A stretch of DNA of 64,000 nucleotides from assembly GCF_900114705.1 (NCBI RefSeq), contig NZ_FOTW01000006.1, positions 186,001-250,000 of the forward strand, written 5' to 3'. Origin of the DNA: Rugamonas rubra. GTDB lineage: Bacteria; Pseudomonadota; Gammaproteobacteria; Burkholderiales; Burkholderiaceae_D. The position numbers were made by a program, and so were the translations under genes. Of the stretch, positions 1 to 9,595 are shown piece by piece (the first letter of the stretch is position 1; the number at the start of each line of letters is the position of its first letter). The notes beneath the pieces were generated by a model. It saw only the letters and a list, made by a program, of their open reading frames with translations, made no database searches and had not been told where the DNA came from.

Positions 1-2370
1 GAGGCCGACGAGCTGCGCGCCCTCGGCCAGCTGCTGGAAAAGGGCTATGTGTATCGCGGCCTGAAGCCGGTCAACTGGTGCTTCGACTGCGGTTCCGCCC
101 TGGCCGAGGCCGAAGTGGAATACCAGGACAAGCGCGACCCGGCGATCGACGTCGGCTTCAAGTTCGCCGAGCACGCCAAGCTGGCGGCCGCCTTCGGCCT
201 GCCGTCGCTGCCGACGGAGAACGGCTTCATCGTCATCTGGACCACCACGCCGTGGACCATCCCGTCCAACCAGGCGCTCAACGTCCACCCGGAGATCAAG
301 TACGCGCTGGTGCAGACCGAGCGCGACGGCGCCCCGCTGCTGCTGATCCTGGCGCAGGATTTGGCCGAATCCTGCCTGGCCCGCTACAAGCTCGAAGGCA
401 GCACCATCGCCACCTGCGACGGCGCCGCCCTGGCCGGCATCGGCTTCCGCCACCCGCTGCACGCCAGCGACGCCTTCTACGACCGCCTGTCGCCGATGTA
501 CCAGGCCGACTACGTCACCACCGAGAGCGGCACCGGCGTGGTCCACTCGGCACCCGCCTACGGCCAGGACGACTTCATCTCCTGCAAGGCGCACGGCATG
601 CAGGACGACGCCATCCTGACCCCGGTGATGGGCGACGGTAAGTTCGTCTCGACCCTGCCGCTGTTCGGCGGCATGACCATCTGGGAGGCCTCCAAGCCGA
701 TCTGCAGCGCGCTGACCGAGGCCGGCGCCCTGTTCGAGGTGAAGATGTTCGCCCACAGCTATATGCACTGCTGGCGCCACAAGACGCCGATCATCTACCG
801 CGCCACCTCGCAGTGGTTCGCCGGCATGGACGTGACGCCGAAGGACGGCGGCCCGACCCTGCGCCAGAGCGCCCTGCAAGGCATCGCCGACACCAAGTTC
901 TACCCGGACTGGGGCCAGGCCCGCCTGCACGGCATGATCGCCAACCGTCCCGACTGGACCTTGTCGCGTCAACGCCAATGGGGCGTGCCGATGGCCTTCA
1001 TCGTCCACAAGGAAACCGGCGAGCTGCATCCGCGCACGCCCGAGCTGCTGGAACAAGTCGCCCAGCTGATCGAGAAGAGCGGCATCGACGCCTGGCTGGC
1101 GCTGGACCTGCAGGACCTGCTCGGCGACGAGGCGGCCATGTACCTCAAGAACAAGGACACGCTGGATGTCTGGTTCGACTCCGGCACCACCCACCAGACC
1201 GTGCTGCGCGGTTCGCACAAGGAGCAGTCCGCCTTCCCGGCCGACCTGTACCTGGAGGGTTCCGACCAACACCGCGGCTGGTTCCACTCGTCCCTGTTGA
1301 CCTCCTCGATGCTCAACGGCCGGCCGCCCTACAAGGCGCTGCTGACGCACGGCTTCACCGTCGACGGCGAGGGCAAGAAGATGTCCAAATCGCTGGGCAA
1401 CACGCTGGCGCCGCAGAAGATCTCCGACACCCTGGGCGCCGACATCCTGCGCCTGTGGATCGCCTCGACCGACTACACCGGCGAGCTGTCGATCTCCGAC
1501 GAGATCCTCAAGCGCGTCACCGAGGCCTACCGCCGCATCCGCAACACGCTGCGCTTCCTGCTGGCCAACATCTCCGACTTCGACCACGCCAGCCAGGCCG
1601 TGCCGGTGGACCAGCTGTTCGAGATCGACCGCTACGCGCTGGCCAACATGGCCGCGCTGCAGGCCGACATGGTGGCCCACTACGACCAGTACGAGTTCCA
1701 GCCGGTGGTGTCGAAGCTGCAGAACTTCTGCTCCGAGGACCTGGGCGGCTTCTACCTGGACATCCTCAAGGACCGCCTGTACACCAGCGCCATCGGTTCG
1801 CCGGCGCGCCGCTCGGCGCAGACCGCGCTGTGGCACATCACGCAAAGCCTGCTGCGCCTGATGGCGCCGGCGCTGTCGTTCACCGCCGAGGAGGCCTGGG
1901 CCATCTTCGCCGGCGCCGAGGCGTATAAGGCCAGCGACGAGACCATCTTCACGCAAACCTGGTGGCAGCTGCCGCAGCCGGCCGACAGCGCCGCGCTGAT
2001 GGAGAAGTACGGCGCCCTGCGCGCCGTGCGCACCGGCGTCACCAAGCAGCTGGAAGACCTGCGCACCTCGGGCGCCATCGGCTCCTCGCTGCAGGCCGAA
2101 CTGACCATCAAGGCGGCCGGCGACAAGTACCGCCTGCTGGCCAGCCTGGACGAGGACCTGAAGTTCGTCTTCATCACCTCGCAGGCGCAGGCCGTCGAAG
2201 TCGAAACGGAAGCCGACGAGGCCGTCGAAGTGGCCGCCTCGGCCGCCGCCAAGTGCGAGCGCTGCTGGCACTACCGCGCCGACGTCGGCAGCCACGCCGA
2301 CCATCCGACCCTGTGCGGCCGCTGCCACAGCAATCTGTTCGGCGCCGGCGAAAAGCGCAAGTTCGCCTGA
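1..2370 (+). CDS. ileS: Isoleucyl-tRNA synthetase, 5' end outside window
   Basis: Class I aminoacyl-tRNA synthetase that charges tRNA-Ile in the cytoplasm. The frame is open from base 1, so the first part (the HIGH-motif region, probably 150-180 residues) lies upstream; 789 codons are visible. Seen: the editing-domain stretch with TTPWTIPSN, the KMSKS loop ([10 protein letters not shown] near base 1375), the anticodon-binding helical domain, and a C-terminal Cys4 zinc finger (CERC...CGRC, bases 2258-2325) typical of bacterial IleRS. lspA follows after 69 bases, the usual ileS-lspA order in proteobacteria. The identification is secure; only the start is missing. Confidence 0.98.
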   Translation, partial: EADELRALGQLLEKGYVYRGLKPVNWCFDCGSALAEAEVEYQDKRDPAIDVGFKFAEHAKLAAAFGLPSLPTENGFIVIWTTTPWTIPSNQALNVHPEIKYALVQTERDGAPLLLILAQDLAESCLARYKLEGSTIATCDGAALAGIGFRHPLHASDAFYDRLSPMYQADYVTTESGTGVVHSAPAYGQDDFISCKAHGMQDDAILTPVMGDGKFVSTLPLFGGMTIWEASKPICSALTEAGALFEVKMFAHSYMHCWRHKTPIIYRATSQWFAGMDVTPKDGGPTLRQSALQGIADTKFYPDWGQARLHGMIANRPDWTLSRQRQWGVPMAFIVHKETGELHPRTPELLEQVAQLIEKSGIDAWLALDLQDLLGDEAAMYLKNKDTLDVWFDSGTTHQTVLRGSHKEQSAFPADLYLEGSDQHRGWFHSSLLTSSMLNGRPPYKALLTHGFTVDGEGKKMSKSLGNTLAPQKISDTLGADILRLWIASTDYTGELSISDEILKRVTEAYRRIRNTLRFLLANISDFDHASQAVPVDQLFEIDRYALANMAALQADMVAHYDQYEFQPVVSKLQNFCSEDLGGFYLDILKDRLYTSAIGSPARRSAQTALWHITQSLLRLMAPALSFTAEEAWAIFAGAEAYKASDETIFTQTWWQLPQPADSAALMEKYGALRAVRTGVTKQLEDLRTSGAIGSSLQAELTIKAAGDKYRLLASLDEDLKFVFITSQAQAVEVETEADEAVEVAASAAAKCERCWHYRADVGSHADHPTLCGRCHSNLFGAGEKRKFA

Positions 2371-2439
2371 TACGCATAGGTACACGATCCGCCGCCGCGC
2401 CCCGGCGCGGCGGCGTCCACCCACCCCTTTCGACACTCC

Positions 2440-2943
2440 ATGGCCACTAAGAACCGCTTCTCGACGCAACCCCGCTCCAACCTGATGCCATGGCTGGGCA
2501 TTGCCGCCATCGTCATCCTGTTCGACCAACTGTCCAAGATCACCATCACCAAGCTGTTCCACCTGGGCGAGGAAAAGGTCGTCACCTCCTTCTTCAACCT
2601 GGTGCTGGCCTACAACAAGGGCGCCGCCTTCAGCTTCCTGTCGAACGAGAGCGGCTGGCAGCGCTACTTCCTCAGCGCCCTCGCCATCGGCGTCGCGCTG
2701 TACATCGTCCTGCTGCTCAAAAAGCACGGCGGCCAGCGCATGTTCTGCTGGGCCCTGGCGCTGATCCTCGGCGGCGCCCTCGGCAACGTCATCGACCGCA
2801 TGGCCTACGGCCACGTCATCGACTTCCTCGATTTCCACATCAAGGCCTTCGGCCATTTCCCGGCCTTCAACATCGCCGACTCCGCCATCTGCATCGGCGC
2901 CGGCCTGTTCATCATCGACGAACTGCGCCGCGTCAACCGCTGA
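2440..2943 (+). CDS. lspA: Lipoprotein signal peptidase II
   Basis: Inner-membrane aspartyl peptidase that removes the signal peptide from diacylglyceryl-prolipoproteins. The 167-residue protein has four hydrophobic segments and both conserved aspartate motifs, GNVIDR near residue 119 and FNIADSAI near residue 143. Length matches the family (about 160-170). It lies between ileS and coaBC on the same strand and is probably cotranscribed with them. The window encodes possible substrates, for example the lipobox protein at 4745. No unusual features. Confidence 0.97.
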   Translation: MATKNRFSTQPRSNLMPWLGIAAIVILFDQLSKITITKLFHLGEEKVVTSFFNLVLAYNKGAAFSFLSNESGWQRYFLSALAIGVALYIVLLLKKHGGQRMFCWALALILGGALGNVIDRMAYGHVIDFLDFHIKAFGHFPAFNIADSAICIGAGLFIIDELRRVNR

Positions 2944-2993
2944 GCGCCATTCGCTGATTTGCCGACCAACTTGCCGCACGCTGGAGTATCAAC

Positions 2994-4214
2994 ATGGATC
3001 TGACCGGTAAAAAAATCGTCCTCGGCCTGACCGGCGGCGTGGCCTGCTACAAGGCGGCCGAACTGTGCCGCGCCCTGAGCAAGGCCGGCGCCTCGGTGCA
3101 GGTGGTGATGACCGACGCCGCCAGCCACTTCATCACCGCCGTCACCATGCAGGCGCTGTCCGGCCAGCCGGTGTTCAGCAGCCAGTGGGACCCGCGCGTC
3201 GACAACAACATGGCGCACATCGACATCACCCGCCAGGCCGACGCGATTCTCATCGCGCCCTGCTCGGCCGACTTCCTGCGCAAGCTGGCGCACGGCGCCT
3301 GCGACGACCTGCTGTCGACCCTGTGCCTGGCCAAGCCGCGCATGCTGCCGCTGTTGGTGGCGCCGGCGATGAACGTGGAGATGTGGCAGAACCCGGCCAC
3401 CCAGCGCAACGTCGCCCAGCTGCGCGAGGACGGCGTGGTGTTCTTCGGCCCGGCCGCCGGCGCGCAGGCCTGCGGCGAGGTCGGCCTGGGCCGCATGCTC
3501 GAAGCGCAGCAGCTGCTCGAGGAGCTGATCGCCGCCTTCCAGCCGAAGGTCTTGGCCGGCAAGCGCATTTTGATCACCGCCGGCCCCACCTTCGAGGCGA
3601 TCGACCCGGTGCGCGGCATCACCAACCTCTCCTCGGGCAAGATGGGCTACGCCGTCGCGCGCGCCGCCCGCGAGGCCGGCGCCGAGGTGCTGCTGATCTC
3701 CGGCCCGACCGCGCTGGCCGCGCCGCACGGCGTGCAGCGCATCAACGTGCAAAGCGCCCAGCAGATGCACGACGCCGTCATGGCGGCCGTCGACGGCCAG
3801 CACGTCTTCATCGCCGTGGCGGCGGTGGCCGACTGGCGCGTCGCCAACGCCAGCGAGCAGAAGATGAAAAAGAAGGACGACGGCTCGGTGCCCGACCTGA
3901 AGTTCGAACAAAACCCGGACATCCTCGCCACCGTGGCGGCGCGCACCAGCCTGGCCGGCTATCCCTACTGCGTCGGCTTCGCCGCCGAGTCGGAGAACCT
4001 GCTGGCCTTCGGCGCCGCCAAGCGCGAGAAGAAGGGCATCCCCCTGTTGGTCGGCAACATCGGCCACCACACCTTCGGCCAGGACGACAACACCATCATC
4101 CTGTTCGACGAAAACGGCCACACCATCCTGCCGCGCGCCGACAAATTGAGCCTGGCGCGCCAGCTGGTGTGCGAAATCTCCAAGCGGCTCGACAAGTACT
4201 CGCTGTTCCAGTGA
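2994..4214 (+). CDS. coaBC: Bifunctional phosphopantothenoylcysteine decarboxylase/phosphopantothenate-cysteine ligase
   Basis: Two consecutive steps of coenzyme A synthesis: CTP-dependent ligation of cysteine to phosphopantothenate (CoaB half) and FMN-dependent decarboxylation (CoaC half). The N-terminal flavoprotein domain shows GGVACYKAAEL, the conserved His in NNMAHIDI, the PAMNVEMW substrate-recognition motif and the catalytic Cys in CGEVGLGRM. The C-terminal domain starts near residue 190 with ILITAGPTFEAIDPVR and contains NLSSGKMG and a lysine-rich KMKKKDD loop. At 406 residues it has the usual length. dut follows after 72 bases, as in many proteobacteria. Confidence 0.97.
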   Translation: MDLTGKKIVLGLTGGVACYKAAELCRALSKAGASVQVVMTDAASHFITAVTMQALSGQPVFSSQWDPRVDNNMAHIDITRQADAILIAPCSADFLRKLAHGACDDLLSTLCLAKPRMLPLLVAPAMNVEMWQNPATQRNVAQLREDGVVFFGPAAGAQACGEVGLGRMLEAQQLLEELIAAFQPKVLAGKRILITAGPTFEAIDPVRGITNLSSGKMGYAVARAAREAGAEVLLISGPTALAAPHGVQRINVQSAQQMHDAVMAAVDGQHVFIAVAAVADWRVANASEQKMKKKDDGSVPDLKFEQNPDILATVAARTSLAGYPYCVGFAAESENLLAFGAAKREKKGIPLLVGNIGHHTFGQDDNTIILFDENGHTILPRADKLSLARQLVCEISKRLDKYSLFQ

Positions 4215-4286
4215 GCGCCTCCCTCCGCATTACCACCAGTAAGTCCAATATCGAATAAGCGCCTTACGCAACACAGAAACGACGCA

Positions 4287-4736
4287 ATGAAAACTATCGA
4301 CATCAAGATCCTCGACCCGCGCATGAAGGAACAACTGCCGGCCTACGCCACGCCGGGCAGCGCCGGCCTCGACCTGCGCGCCTGCATCGATGCGCCCATC
4401 GTCATCGAAGCCGGCCAGACCGTGCTGATTCCGACCGGCCTGGCGATCCACCTGGCCGATCCCGGCTACGCCGCGATGATCCTGCCGCGCAGCGGCATGG
4501 GCCACAAGAACGGCATCGTGCTGGGTAATCTGGTAGGCTTGATCGACTCCGACTACCAGGGCCAGTTGATGGTCTCGACCTGGAACCGTGGCCACGCCGC
4601 CTTCACGCTCAACCCGATGGAGCGCCTGGCGCAGCTGATCATCGTTCCGGTGCTGCAGGTCGGTTTTAACGTGGTCGAGGAATTCGACAGCAGCGAACGC
4701 GGTGCCGGCGGTTTCGGCAGCACCGGCAAACAATAA
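4287..4736 (+). CDS. dut: dUTP diphosphatase
   Basis: Trimeric dUTPase that hydrolyses dUTP to dUMP and pyrophosphate, keeping uracil out of DNA and supplying dUMP for thymidylate synthesis. All five family motifs are visible in order: [35 protein letters not shown] and the C-terminal arm [10 protein letters not shown]. The 149-residue length is normal. It sits directly after coaBC and 8 bases before the next gene, which has its own AAGGAAGG ribosome site inside the dut stop region. Confidence 0.97.
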   Translation: MKTIDIKILDPRMKEQLPAYATPGSAGLDLRACIDAPIVIEAGQTVLIPTGLAIHLADPGYAAMILPRSGMGHKNGIVLGNLVGLIDSDYQGQLMVSTWNRGHAAFTLNPMERLAQLIIVPVLQVGFNVVEEFDSSERGAGGFGSTGKQ

Positions 4737-4744
4737 GGAAGGCT

Positions 4745-5884
4745 ATGCCAGCAATCGTCATGCAGTGCGCCCGCAAGGCCAAGGCCAAGGCCGTGGCCCT
4801 GGCCAAAGTCAAGACCATCGTCGCCGCGACGGCGCTGCTGGCCCTGGCCGCCTGTTCCACCTTCAGCCCGGCGCCCAGCGCGCCGGCGCCGGCGCCCGCC
4901 CGTGGCGCGCCAATTGACGAGACCCCGGTGGTGACGGCGAAAATGATCGCCGCCCAGGAGGCGCTGGGCCAGATGGTGACACTGCAGGACCGCCTGTACC
5001 GCGTTGCCGCGCCACTGCTGATCAACAACGCCGACCTGTGCCGCACGCAGGCGCGCAACCTGCTCGGCTTCACCGCCAAGAACAAATACTCCTACCCCGG
5101 CGAATTCGTCGACGCGGCCCAGGCCGTGCTGGGCTACGGCGACCGCCTGCAGGTCTCCGGCGTGCTGGCCGGCAGCGGCGCGGCGCGCGCCGGCCTGCGC
5201 CGGGGCGACACGCTGATGGCCATCGAAGGCAAGAACCTGCCCGTCGGGCAGAACGCCGAGACGCTGGCGGCCGCCATGTTCGGCCCGTTGGTGGGCAGCC
5301 GCGCCACGCTCAACCTGACGGTCTGGCGCGGCGGCGCCAACCAGGTGCTCAACATACCGGTGACGCGCGCCTGCGCCTTCAAGGTCGACCTGGGCAACGC
5401 CGACAACATCAATTCCTACGCCGACGGCCAGCGCGTGCTGATCACCCGTGGCATGATCAACTTCGCCCAGAGCGACGAGGCGATCGCCTTCGTGCTGGCC
5501 AAGGACATCGCCCACAACGTGCTGGGGCACGCCGGCACGCTGCGCTCCTCGGCCACCATCGGCGGCATCATCGACAACCTGGTCGGCGTGCGGCCCGACC
5601 TGTCGATGCTGATCGGCAGCGCGGGCGTCAAGCCGGTGCCGCAGGAGCTCGACGCGGCGGCCGACCGGCTGGCGCTGTACCTGCTGGCGCGCGCCAACTA
5701 CAACATCGAGCACGTCCACGCCTTTTGGCAGCGGCTGGCCACGCAGTATCCCGCCACCGTGCTAAACGGCTACAATGCGACACACCCGGCCCTCGCCTAC
5801 CGTCTGGCCGCGATCGACCGCACCGTGGTCGAAATCAAGGCCCGCCAGGCGGCCAACAAGCCGCTGGTGCCACAACTGCCGTAA
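4745..5884 (+). CDS. Lipoprotein with PDZ domain and degenerate M48-type peptidase domain
   Basis: Start chosen because an AAGGAAGG site lies just upstream; the coding region follows dut by 8 bases. A long basic N-region precedes a hydrophobic stretch and lipobox LAAC with Cys37, so an outer or inner membrane lipoprotein is likely. The middle part (about residues 135-210) resembles a PDZ domain (SGVLAGSGAARAGLRRGD). The C-terminal part resembles M48 metallopeptidases (FVLAKDIAHNVLGHAG, then DAAADRLALYLLARA). However, the HExxH position reads KDIAH (residues 253-257) and the downstream zinc-ligand Glu of ExEADR is Ala305. If the alignment is right, it is a non-catalytic peptidase homologue. 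The precise function is unknown. Confidence 0.82.
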   Translation: MPAIVMQCARKAKAKAVALAKVKTIVAATALLALAACSTFSPAPSAPAPAPARGAPIDETPVVTAKMIAAQEALGQMVTLQDRLYRVAAPLLINNADLCRTQARNLLGFTAKNKYSYPGEFVDAAQAVLGYGDRLQVSGVLAGSGAARAGLRRGDTLMAIEGKNLPVGQNAETLAAAMFGPLVGSRATLNLTVWRGGANQVLNIPVTRACAFKVDLGNADNINSYADGQRVLITRGMINFAQSDEAIAFVLAKDIAHNVLGHAGTLRSSATIGGIIDNLVGVRPDLSMLIGSAGVKPVPQELDAAADRLALYLLARANYNIEHVHAFWQRLATQYPATVLNGYNATHPALAYRLAAIDRTVVEIKARQAANKPLVPQLP

Positions 5885-5924
5885 TTGTCGCCAGCCGCCA
5901 GCCGTCTGGCAAAAAGGAAGCGTC

Positions 5925-6326
5925 ATGAAACCGTTTCGATTTTGCCTGCTGCTGGCCCTGGCGACCCTGCCCGCGCTGGGCCAGGCGGCGCAATGGGCCC
6001 GCCTCAGCGGCGGCGCCGGCAAGACCTTCTACATCGACAAGAGCAGCGTCACCAAGGTCGACACCCTGCGCAAGGTGTGGACCATGCAGTCCTTCGGCAA
6101 GGAGCAGAGCACGCCGGACGGCAAGGCCTACCGCTCGCTCAAGGAGCTGCACCTGTACTCCTGCGACGACCGCACCACCACCCTGCTGTCGCAGGTCTAC
6201 TACCCGGACGCGATGGGCAAGGGCGAGCCGGTCGGCAACTTCAAGTACGAGCGCTTCGCCCCCGAGGACATCGTGCCCGACAGCGCCTACGACAGCGCGC
6301 TGACGGTGGTGTGCAAACGGCCCTAG
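5925..6326 (+). CDS. Small secreted protein resembling surface-adhesin E family
   Basis: A 133-residue protein with a clear Sec signal peptide (MKPFRFCLLLALATLPALGQAAQ). The ATG at 5925 follows an AAAAAGGAAG ribosome site. The mature part has the FYIDKSSV / VWTM pattern and a pair of cysteines (YSCDD and VVCKRP near the C-terminus) seen in small periplasmic proteins annotated as surface-adhesin E-like. The family assignment rests on pattern recall only. It follows the degenerate M48 lipoprotein by 40 bases on the same strand and could share its transcript. No enzymatic motif is visible. Confidence 0.72.
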   Translation: MKPFRFCLLLALATLPALGQAAQWARLSGGAGKTFYIDKSSVTKVDTLRKVWTMQSFGKEQSTPDGKAYRSLKELHLYSCDDRTTTLLSQVYYPDAMGKGEPVGNFKYERFAPEDIVPDSAYDSALTVVCKRP

Positions 6327-6347
6327 CGGCTCACCGAGCGCGGCGGC

Positions 6348-6491
6348 CTAGCCTATGCTGGGGAAGTTGGGGAACCAGGTTCCCATCACCCAGGTCAGGG
6401 CGACACACACCAGCACGGCGGCGAACAACACGATCAACAGGCGGCCGAACTTCGGATTGCCGTCGTCTTCGTTCTTGGATGGGTCGGTCAT
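6348..6491 (-). CDS. Small single-pass membrane protein, unknown
   Basis: A 47-residue frame found by reading the minus strand between two plus-strand genes. It has a charged N-terminus (MTDPSKNEDDGNPKFGR), one hydrophobic helix (LLIVLFAAVLVCVALTWVMG) and a short aromatic tail (WFPNFPSIG). An AGGACG sequence lies about 8-13 bases upstream of the ATG. It ends 21 bases from the end of the preceding gene, convergent with it. The layout (polar head, one helix, short tail) is what a genuine small membrane protein looks like, but I do not recognise a family. Confidence 0.6.
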   Translation of the reverse strand: MTDPSKNEDDGNPKFGRLLIVLFAAVLVCVALTWVMGTWFPNFPSIG

Positions 6492-6566
6492 GTGGGGTCG
6501 TCCTGCAAACTTTGGGAACGCGTAGTATATTCTATCGCTTCCCCCTCACGCCGCAGCCTGGAATCC

Positions 6567-7583
6567 ATGGACAGCATCGACCTCGAAGTACTCAAGACCA
6601 GCGCCGGCTGGATCGCCGCCGGCCACCGCTGCGAACTGGTCACCGTCATCAAGACCTGGGGCTCCAGCCCGCGCCCGATCGGCGCCACGCTGGCCATCTG
6701 CGACGACGGCCGGGTGGTCGGCTCGGTCTCCGGCGGCTGCATCGAGGACGACCTGATCGAGCGCGTGCGCGTCCACGGCATCGTGCGCAGCGCGCCCGAG
6801 ATCGTCAGCTACGGCATCAGCGCCGACGAGGCGCACCGCTTCGGCCTGCCCTGCGGCGGCACCATCGAACTGGCCATCGAGCCGCTGGGCGCGCACAGCC
6901 GCATCGCCGAGCTGCTGCAGCGGCTGGAACAGCACGAACTGGTCGAGCGCCGCCTCGACCTGCGCAGCGGCGCCGTCACGCTGGCCAAGGCGCCGGCCGG
7001 CGCCGTGCTCAGCGTGGGCGAGCACAGCATGACCACGCTGCACGGCCCGCGCTGGCGCCTGCTGATCATCGGCGCCGGCCAGCTGTCGCGCTTCCTGGCG
7101 CAGATCGCCATCGCCATGGACTACCACGTCGTCGTCTGCGACCCGCGCGAGGAATACCGCGCCGGCTGGCAGGTCGACGGCGTCGAGCTGGTGCACGCCA
7201 TGCCGGACGACCTGGTGTTGGAGCTCAAGCTGGACCACCGCAGCGCCGTCGTCGCGCTGACCCACGACCCCAAGCTGGACGACCTGGCGCTGATGGAGGC
7301 GCTCAAATCGGAGGCCTTCTACGTCGGCGCCATCGGCTCGCGGCTCAACAACAGCAAGCGGCGCGAGCGCCTGCTGCAGTTCGACGTCAGCGCGGCGCAA
7401 CTGGCCCGGCTGCACGGCCCGATCGGCCTGTACATCGGCAGCAAAACGCCGGCCGAAATCGCCATCTCCATCCTGGCCGAAATGACCGCCGTGAAGAACG
7501 GCGTGCCGGCCGAGCTGCAGATCCAGCACGCCGCCGCGCTGACGCCGCCGGGCGGCAACGCCTGCCTGGTCGAGCTGTCGTGA
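6567..7583 (+). CDS. XdhC/CoxI family molybdenum-enzyme maturation protein
   Basis: XdhC-type proteins bind molybdenum cofactor and help insert or sulfurate it in xanthine dehydrogenase-like enzymes. The N-terminal XdhC_CoxI domain carries the WGSSPRPIGA and GSVSGGCIEDD motifs with the conserved Cys. The C-terminal Rossmann domain has LLIIGAGQLSRFLA and the characteristic GAIGSRLNNSKRRERL. It has 338 residues from the ATG at 6567; the frame is open further upstream, but this ATG begins the conserved region. No xdhA/xdhB or CO-dehydrogenase subunit gene lies in the window, so the client enzyme must be elsewhere. An EamA transporter follows after 109 bases. Confidence 0.88.
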   Translation: MDSIDLEVLKTSAGWIAAGHRCELVTVIKTWGSSPRPIGATLAICDDGRVVGSVSGGCIEDDLIERVRVHGIVRSAPEIVSYGISADEAHRFGLPCGGTIELAIEPLGAHSRIAELLQRLEQHELVERRLDLRSGAVTLAKAPAGAVLSVGEHSMTTLHGPRWRLLIIGAGQLSRFLAQIAIAMDYHVVVCDPREEYRAGWQVDGVELVHAMPDDLVLELKLDHRSAVVALTHDPKLDDLALMEALKSEAFYVGAIGSRLNNSKRRERLLQFDVSAAQLARLHGPIGLYIGSKTPAEIAISILAEMTAVKNGVPAELQIQHAAALTPPGGNACLVELS

Positions 7584-7692
7584 ACGCAGGCGCGGCGCGG
7601 TCGGCTTCCAGCACAACCATTCAAGCGCAAGAAACGGCTGGCGCGGCATACACCGCCGTGGCAGCATACAGGCCCGCAAACAGGAACACCGC

Positions 7693-8598
7693 ATGAGCAC
7701 CGCCAACCTACTCCGACTTTTCCTGCTGGCCGCCATCTGGGGCGGCTCCTTCATGTTCATGCGCATCGCCGCGCCGGTGCTGGGGCCGGCCGTGCTGATC
7801 CAGTACCGCGTGCTGTTCGCCGCCCTGTTCCTCGGCGCCATCGCCCTGCTGCTGAAAAAGCCGCTGCACTGGCGCGCCCACTGGAAGCACTACCTGATAC
7901 TCGGCCTGTTCAACTCCGCCCTGCCCTTCCTGCTGTTCGCCTTCGCCGCGCGCACCTTGTCGGCCTCGGTGCTGGCCGTGCTCAACGCCACCACGCCGAT
8001 CTGGGGCGCGCTGATCGGCGCCGTCTGGAGCCGCCACATGGTGTCGGCCCGCGTCGTCGTCGGCCTGCTGCTGGGCGTCTCCGGCGTGGCGCTGCTGGTC
8101 GGCTTCGACCACGTCAGCGCGCGGCCCGGCGCCGGCCTGGCCATCGCCGCCGTGCTCAGCGCCTCCTTCTGCTACGGCATCGCCAGCACCTACACCCGCA
8201 CGGCCGTCCCGGTCGAACCCTTCGCCAACGCCCACGGCAGCATGTGGGCCTCGACCCTGCTGGTGATTCCGGCGCTGGCCTTCTTCCCCGCGCCCGGCCA
8301 GGCCACGGCCGGCATCATGGCCGCCGCGCTGGCGCTCGGCGTGGTCTGCAGCGGCATCGCCTACCTGCTGTACTTCCGCCTGATCCAGGACGTCGGCGCC
8401 ACCTCGGCGCTAACGGTGACCTTCATCAGTCCCCTGTTCGGCATCCTCTGGGGCACCTTGTTCCTCCAGGAGATCGTCGGCTGGTACACCTTCGCCGGTG
8501 CCGCCATCGTCATCCTCGGCACCGCGCTGGTGACCGGCTTCAAGCCCGATATCGGCTGGTTGAAGCGGCTGGCGCGCGGCGGCGCCGGCACGGCATGA
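7693..8598 (+). CDS. EamA/DMT-family transporter
   Basis: Inner-membrane protein of 301 residues with about ten hydrophobic helices in two EamA repeats (LAAIWGGSFMFMRIAAP at the start of the first; GVVCSGIAYLLYFRLI in the second). This is the drug/metabolite transporter architecture. Substrates of such proteins cannot be read from sequence; export of amino acids or small metabolites is typical of the family. Its stop codon overlaps the start of the glycosylase gene at 8595 (ATGA), so the two are translationally coupled. Confidence 0.9.
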   Translation: MSTANLLRLFLLAAIWGGSFMFMRIAAPVLGPAVLIQYRVLFAALFLGAIALLLKKPLHWRAHWKHYLILGLFNSALPFLLFAFAARTLSASVLAVLNATTPIWGALIGAVWSRHMVSARVVVGLLLGVSGVALLVGFDHVSARPGAGLAIAAVLSASFCYGIASTYTRTAVPVEPFANAHGSMWASTLLVIPALAFFPAPGQATAGIMAAALALGVVCSGIAYLLYFRLIQDVGATSALTVTFISPLFGILWGTLFLQEIVGWYTFAGAAIVILGTALVTGFKPDIGWLKRLARGGAGTA

Positions 8599-9515
8599 GT
8601 CCGCGCCTGACGCTAGCGCTGCCGGACGACTACCGGCTGCAGGACGTGCTGGCCTTCCACCGGCGCGACACGGAAAGCGTCGCCGAGCAGGTCGACGAGG
8701 CGCGCCTGCGCAAGGGTATCTTGATCGACGGCGTTCCGGTGCTGCTCGACGTCGACCTGGCCCGTGCGCGCCGCCAAGCGCCCGGCACCGCCCGCGCCGA
8801 CTGCGCCGTGCTGGCCGACGCCGCGCTGACGGCGCCGCAGCGCCAGCGCGCGCACGAGGCGCTGCTCAACATCCTCGGCCTGCGCATCGACCCGCAGCCC
8901 TTCATCGACTTCGCCCGCGACGACGCCCTGCTCGGCGCGCTGGTGCGCGCCCAACCGGGCCTGCGCGTGGTGCAGTCGGCCTCGGTGTTCGAGGCGCTGA
9001 CCTGGGCCGTCATCGGCCAGCAGATCAACCTGTCGTTCGCCATCGCGCTGCGCCGCACCTTCATCCAGCAGGCCGGCCGCCAGCATAGCAGCGGCCTGTG
9101 GTGCTACCCCGAGGCGGCCGACGTGGCGGCGTTGAACGCGGAACAACTGACCAGCCGCAAATTCTCCCGCGCCAAGGCGGAGACCCTGCTGTTGCTGGCG
9201 CGCCGGGTGGCCGAAGGCGCGCTGCAGCTGGAGCTGTCGGCCGGCCAAGACATCGAACAGGTGTCGGCCGCGCTGCTGGCGCTCAAGGGTATCGGCCCGT
9301 GGACAGTCAACTACGGCCTGCTGCGCGGCTACGGCTACGCCGACTGCTCGCTGCACGGCGACGTCGCCGTCCGCGCCGCGCTGCAGCCGCTGCTCGGCGA
9401 GGACAGCAAGCCGGACATGGCGCGCACCGAGCAGATCCTGGCGCGCTACGCGCCGCACCGCACGATGGCGGCGGCGCATTTGTGGGCCAGCCTGCATCCG
9501 CGCGCCGACGACTAA
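8595..9515 (+). CDS. AlkA-like DNA-3-methyladenine glycosylase II
   Basis: Helix-hairpin-helix DNA glycosylase that removes alkylated bases. The start at 8595 is fixed by the ATGA overlap with the EamA gene stop, giving 306 residues. Seen: a core helix with VFEALTWAVIGQQINLSFA, the HhH motif LLALKGIGPWTVNYGLLRG, and the downstream LHGDVAVR containing the expected catalytic Asp. There is no Ada-type N-terminal domain; the first about 90 residues match the AlkA N-terminal beta domain. The following MerR-type gene is separate and has its own promoter. Confidence 0.9.
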   Translation: MSPRLTLALPDDYRLQDVLAFHRRDTESVAEQVDEARLRKGILIDGVPVLLDVDLARARRQAPGTARADCAVLADAALTAPQRQRAHEALLNILGLRIDPQPFIDFARDDALLGALVRAQPGLRVVQSASVFEALTWAVIGQQINLSFAIALRRTFIQQAGRQHSSGLWCYPEAADVAALNAEQLTSRKFSRAKAETLLLLARRVAEGALQLELSAGQDIEQVSAALLALKGIGPWTVNYGLLRGYGYADCSLHGDVAVRAALQPLLGEDSKPDMARTEQILARYAPHRTMAAAHLWASLHPRADD

Positions 9516-9532
9516 ACAACTCCCCAAAGTGC

Positions 9533-9563
9533 TTGACCCTAACGTGGCGTGAGGCCGCAATCT
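9533..9563 (+). promoter_or_regulatory. MerR-type promoter with 19-bp spacer and dyad operator
   Basis: A -35 box TTGACC (9533-9538) and a -10 like CAATCT (9558-9563) are separated by 19 bases instead of 17. The spacer holds the dyad CCTAACG-TGG-CGTGAGG, 6 of 7 arm positions complementary. An over-long spacer with a central dyad is the hallmark of promoters activated by MerR-family regulators through DNA untwisting. The regulator gene starts 33 bases downstream, so autoregulation is likely. Confidence 0.8.
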
Positions 9564-9595
9564 GGTCGCACGTTCGAACAAAGGAGCAAACCGAT

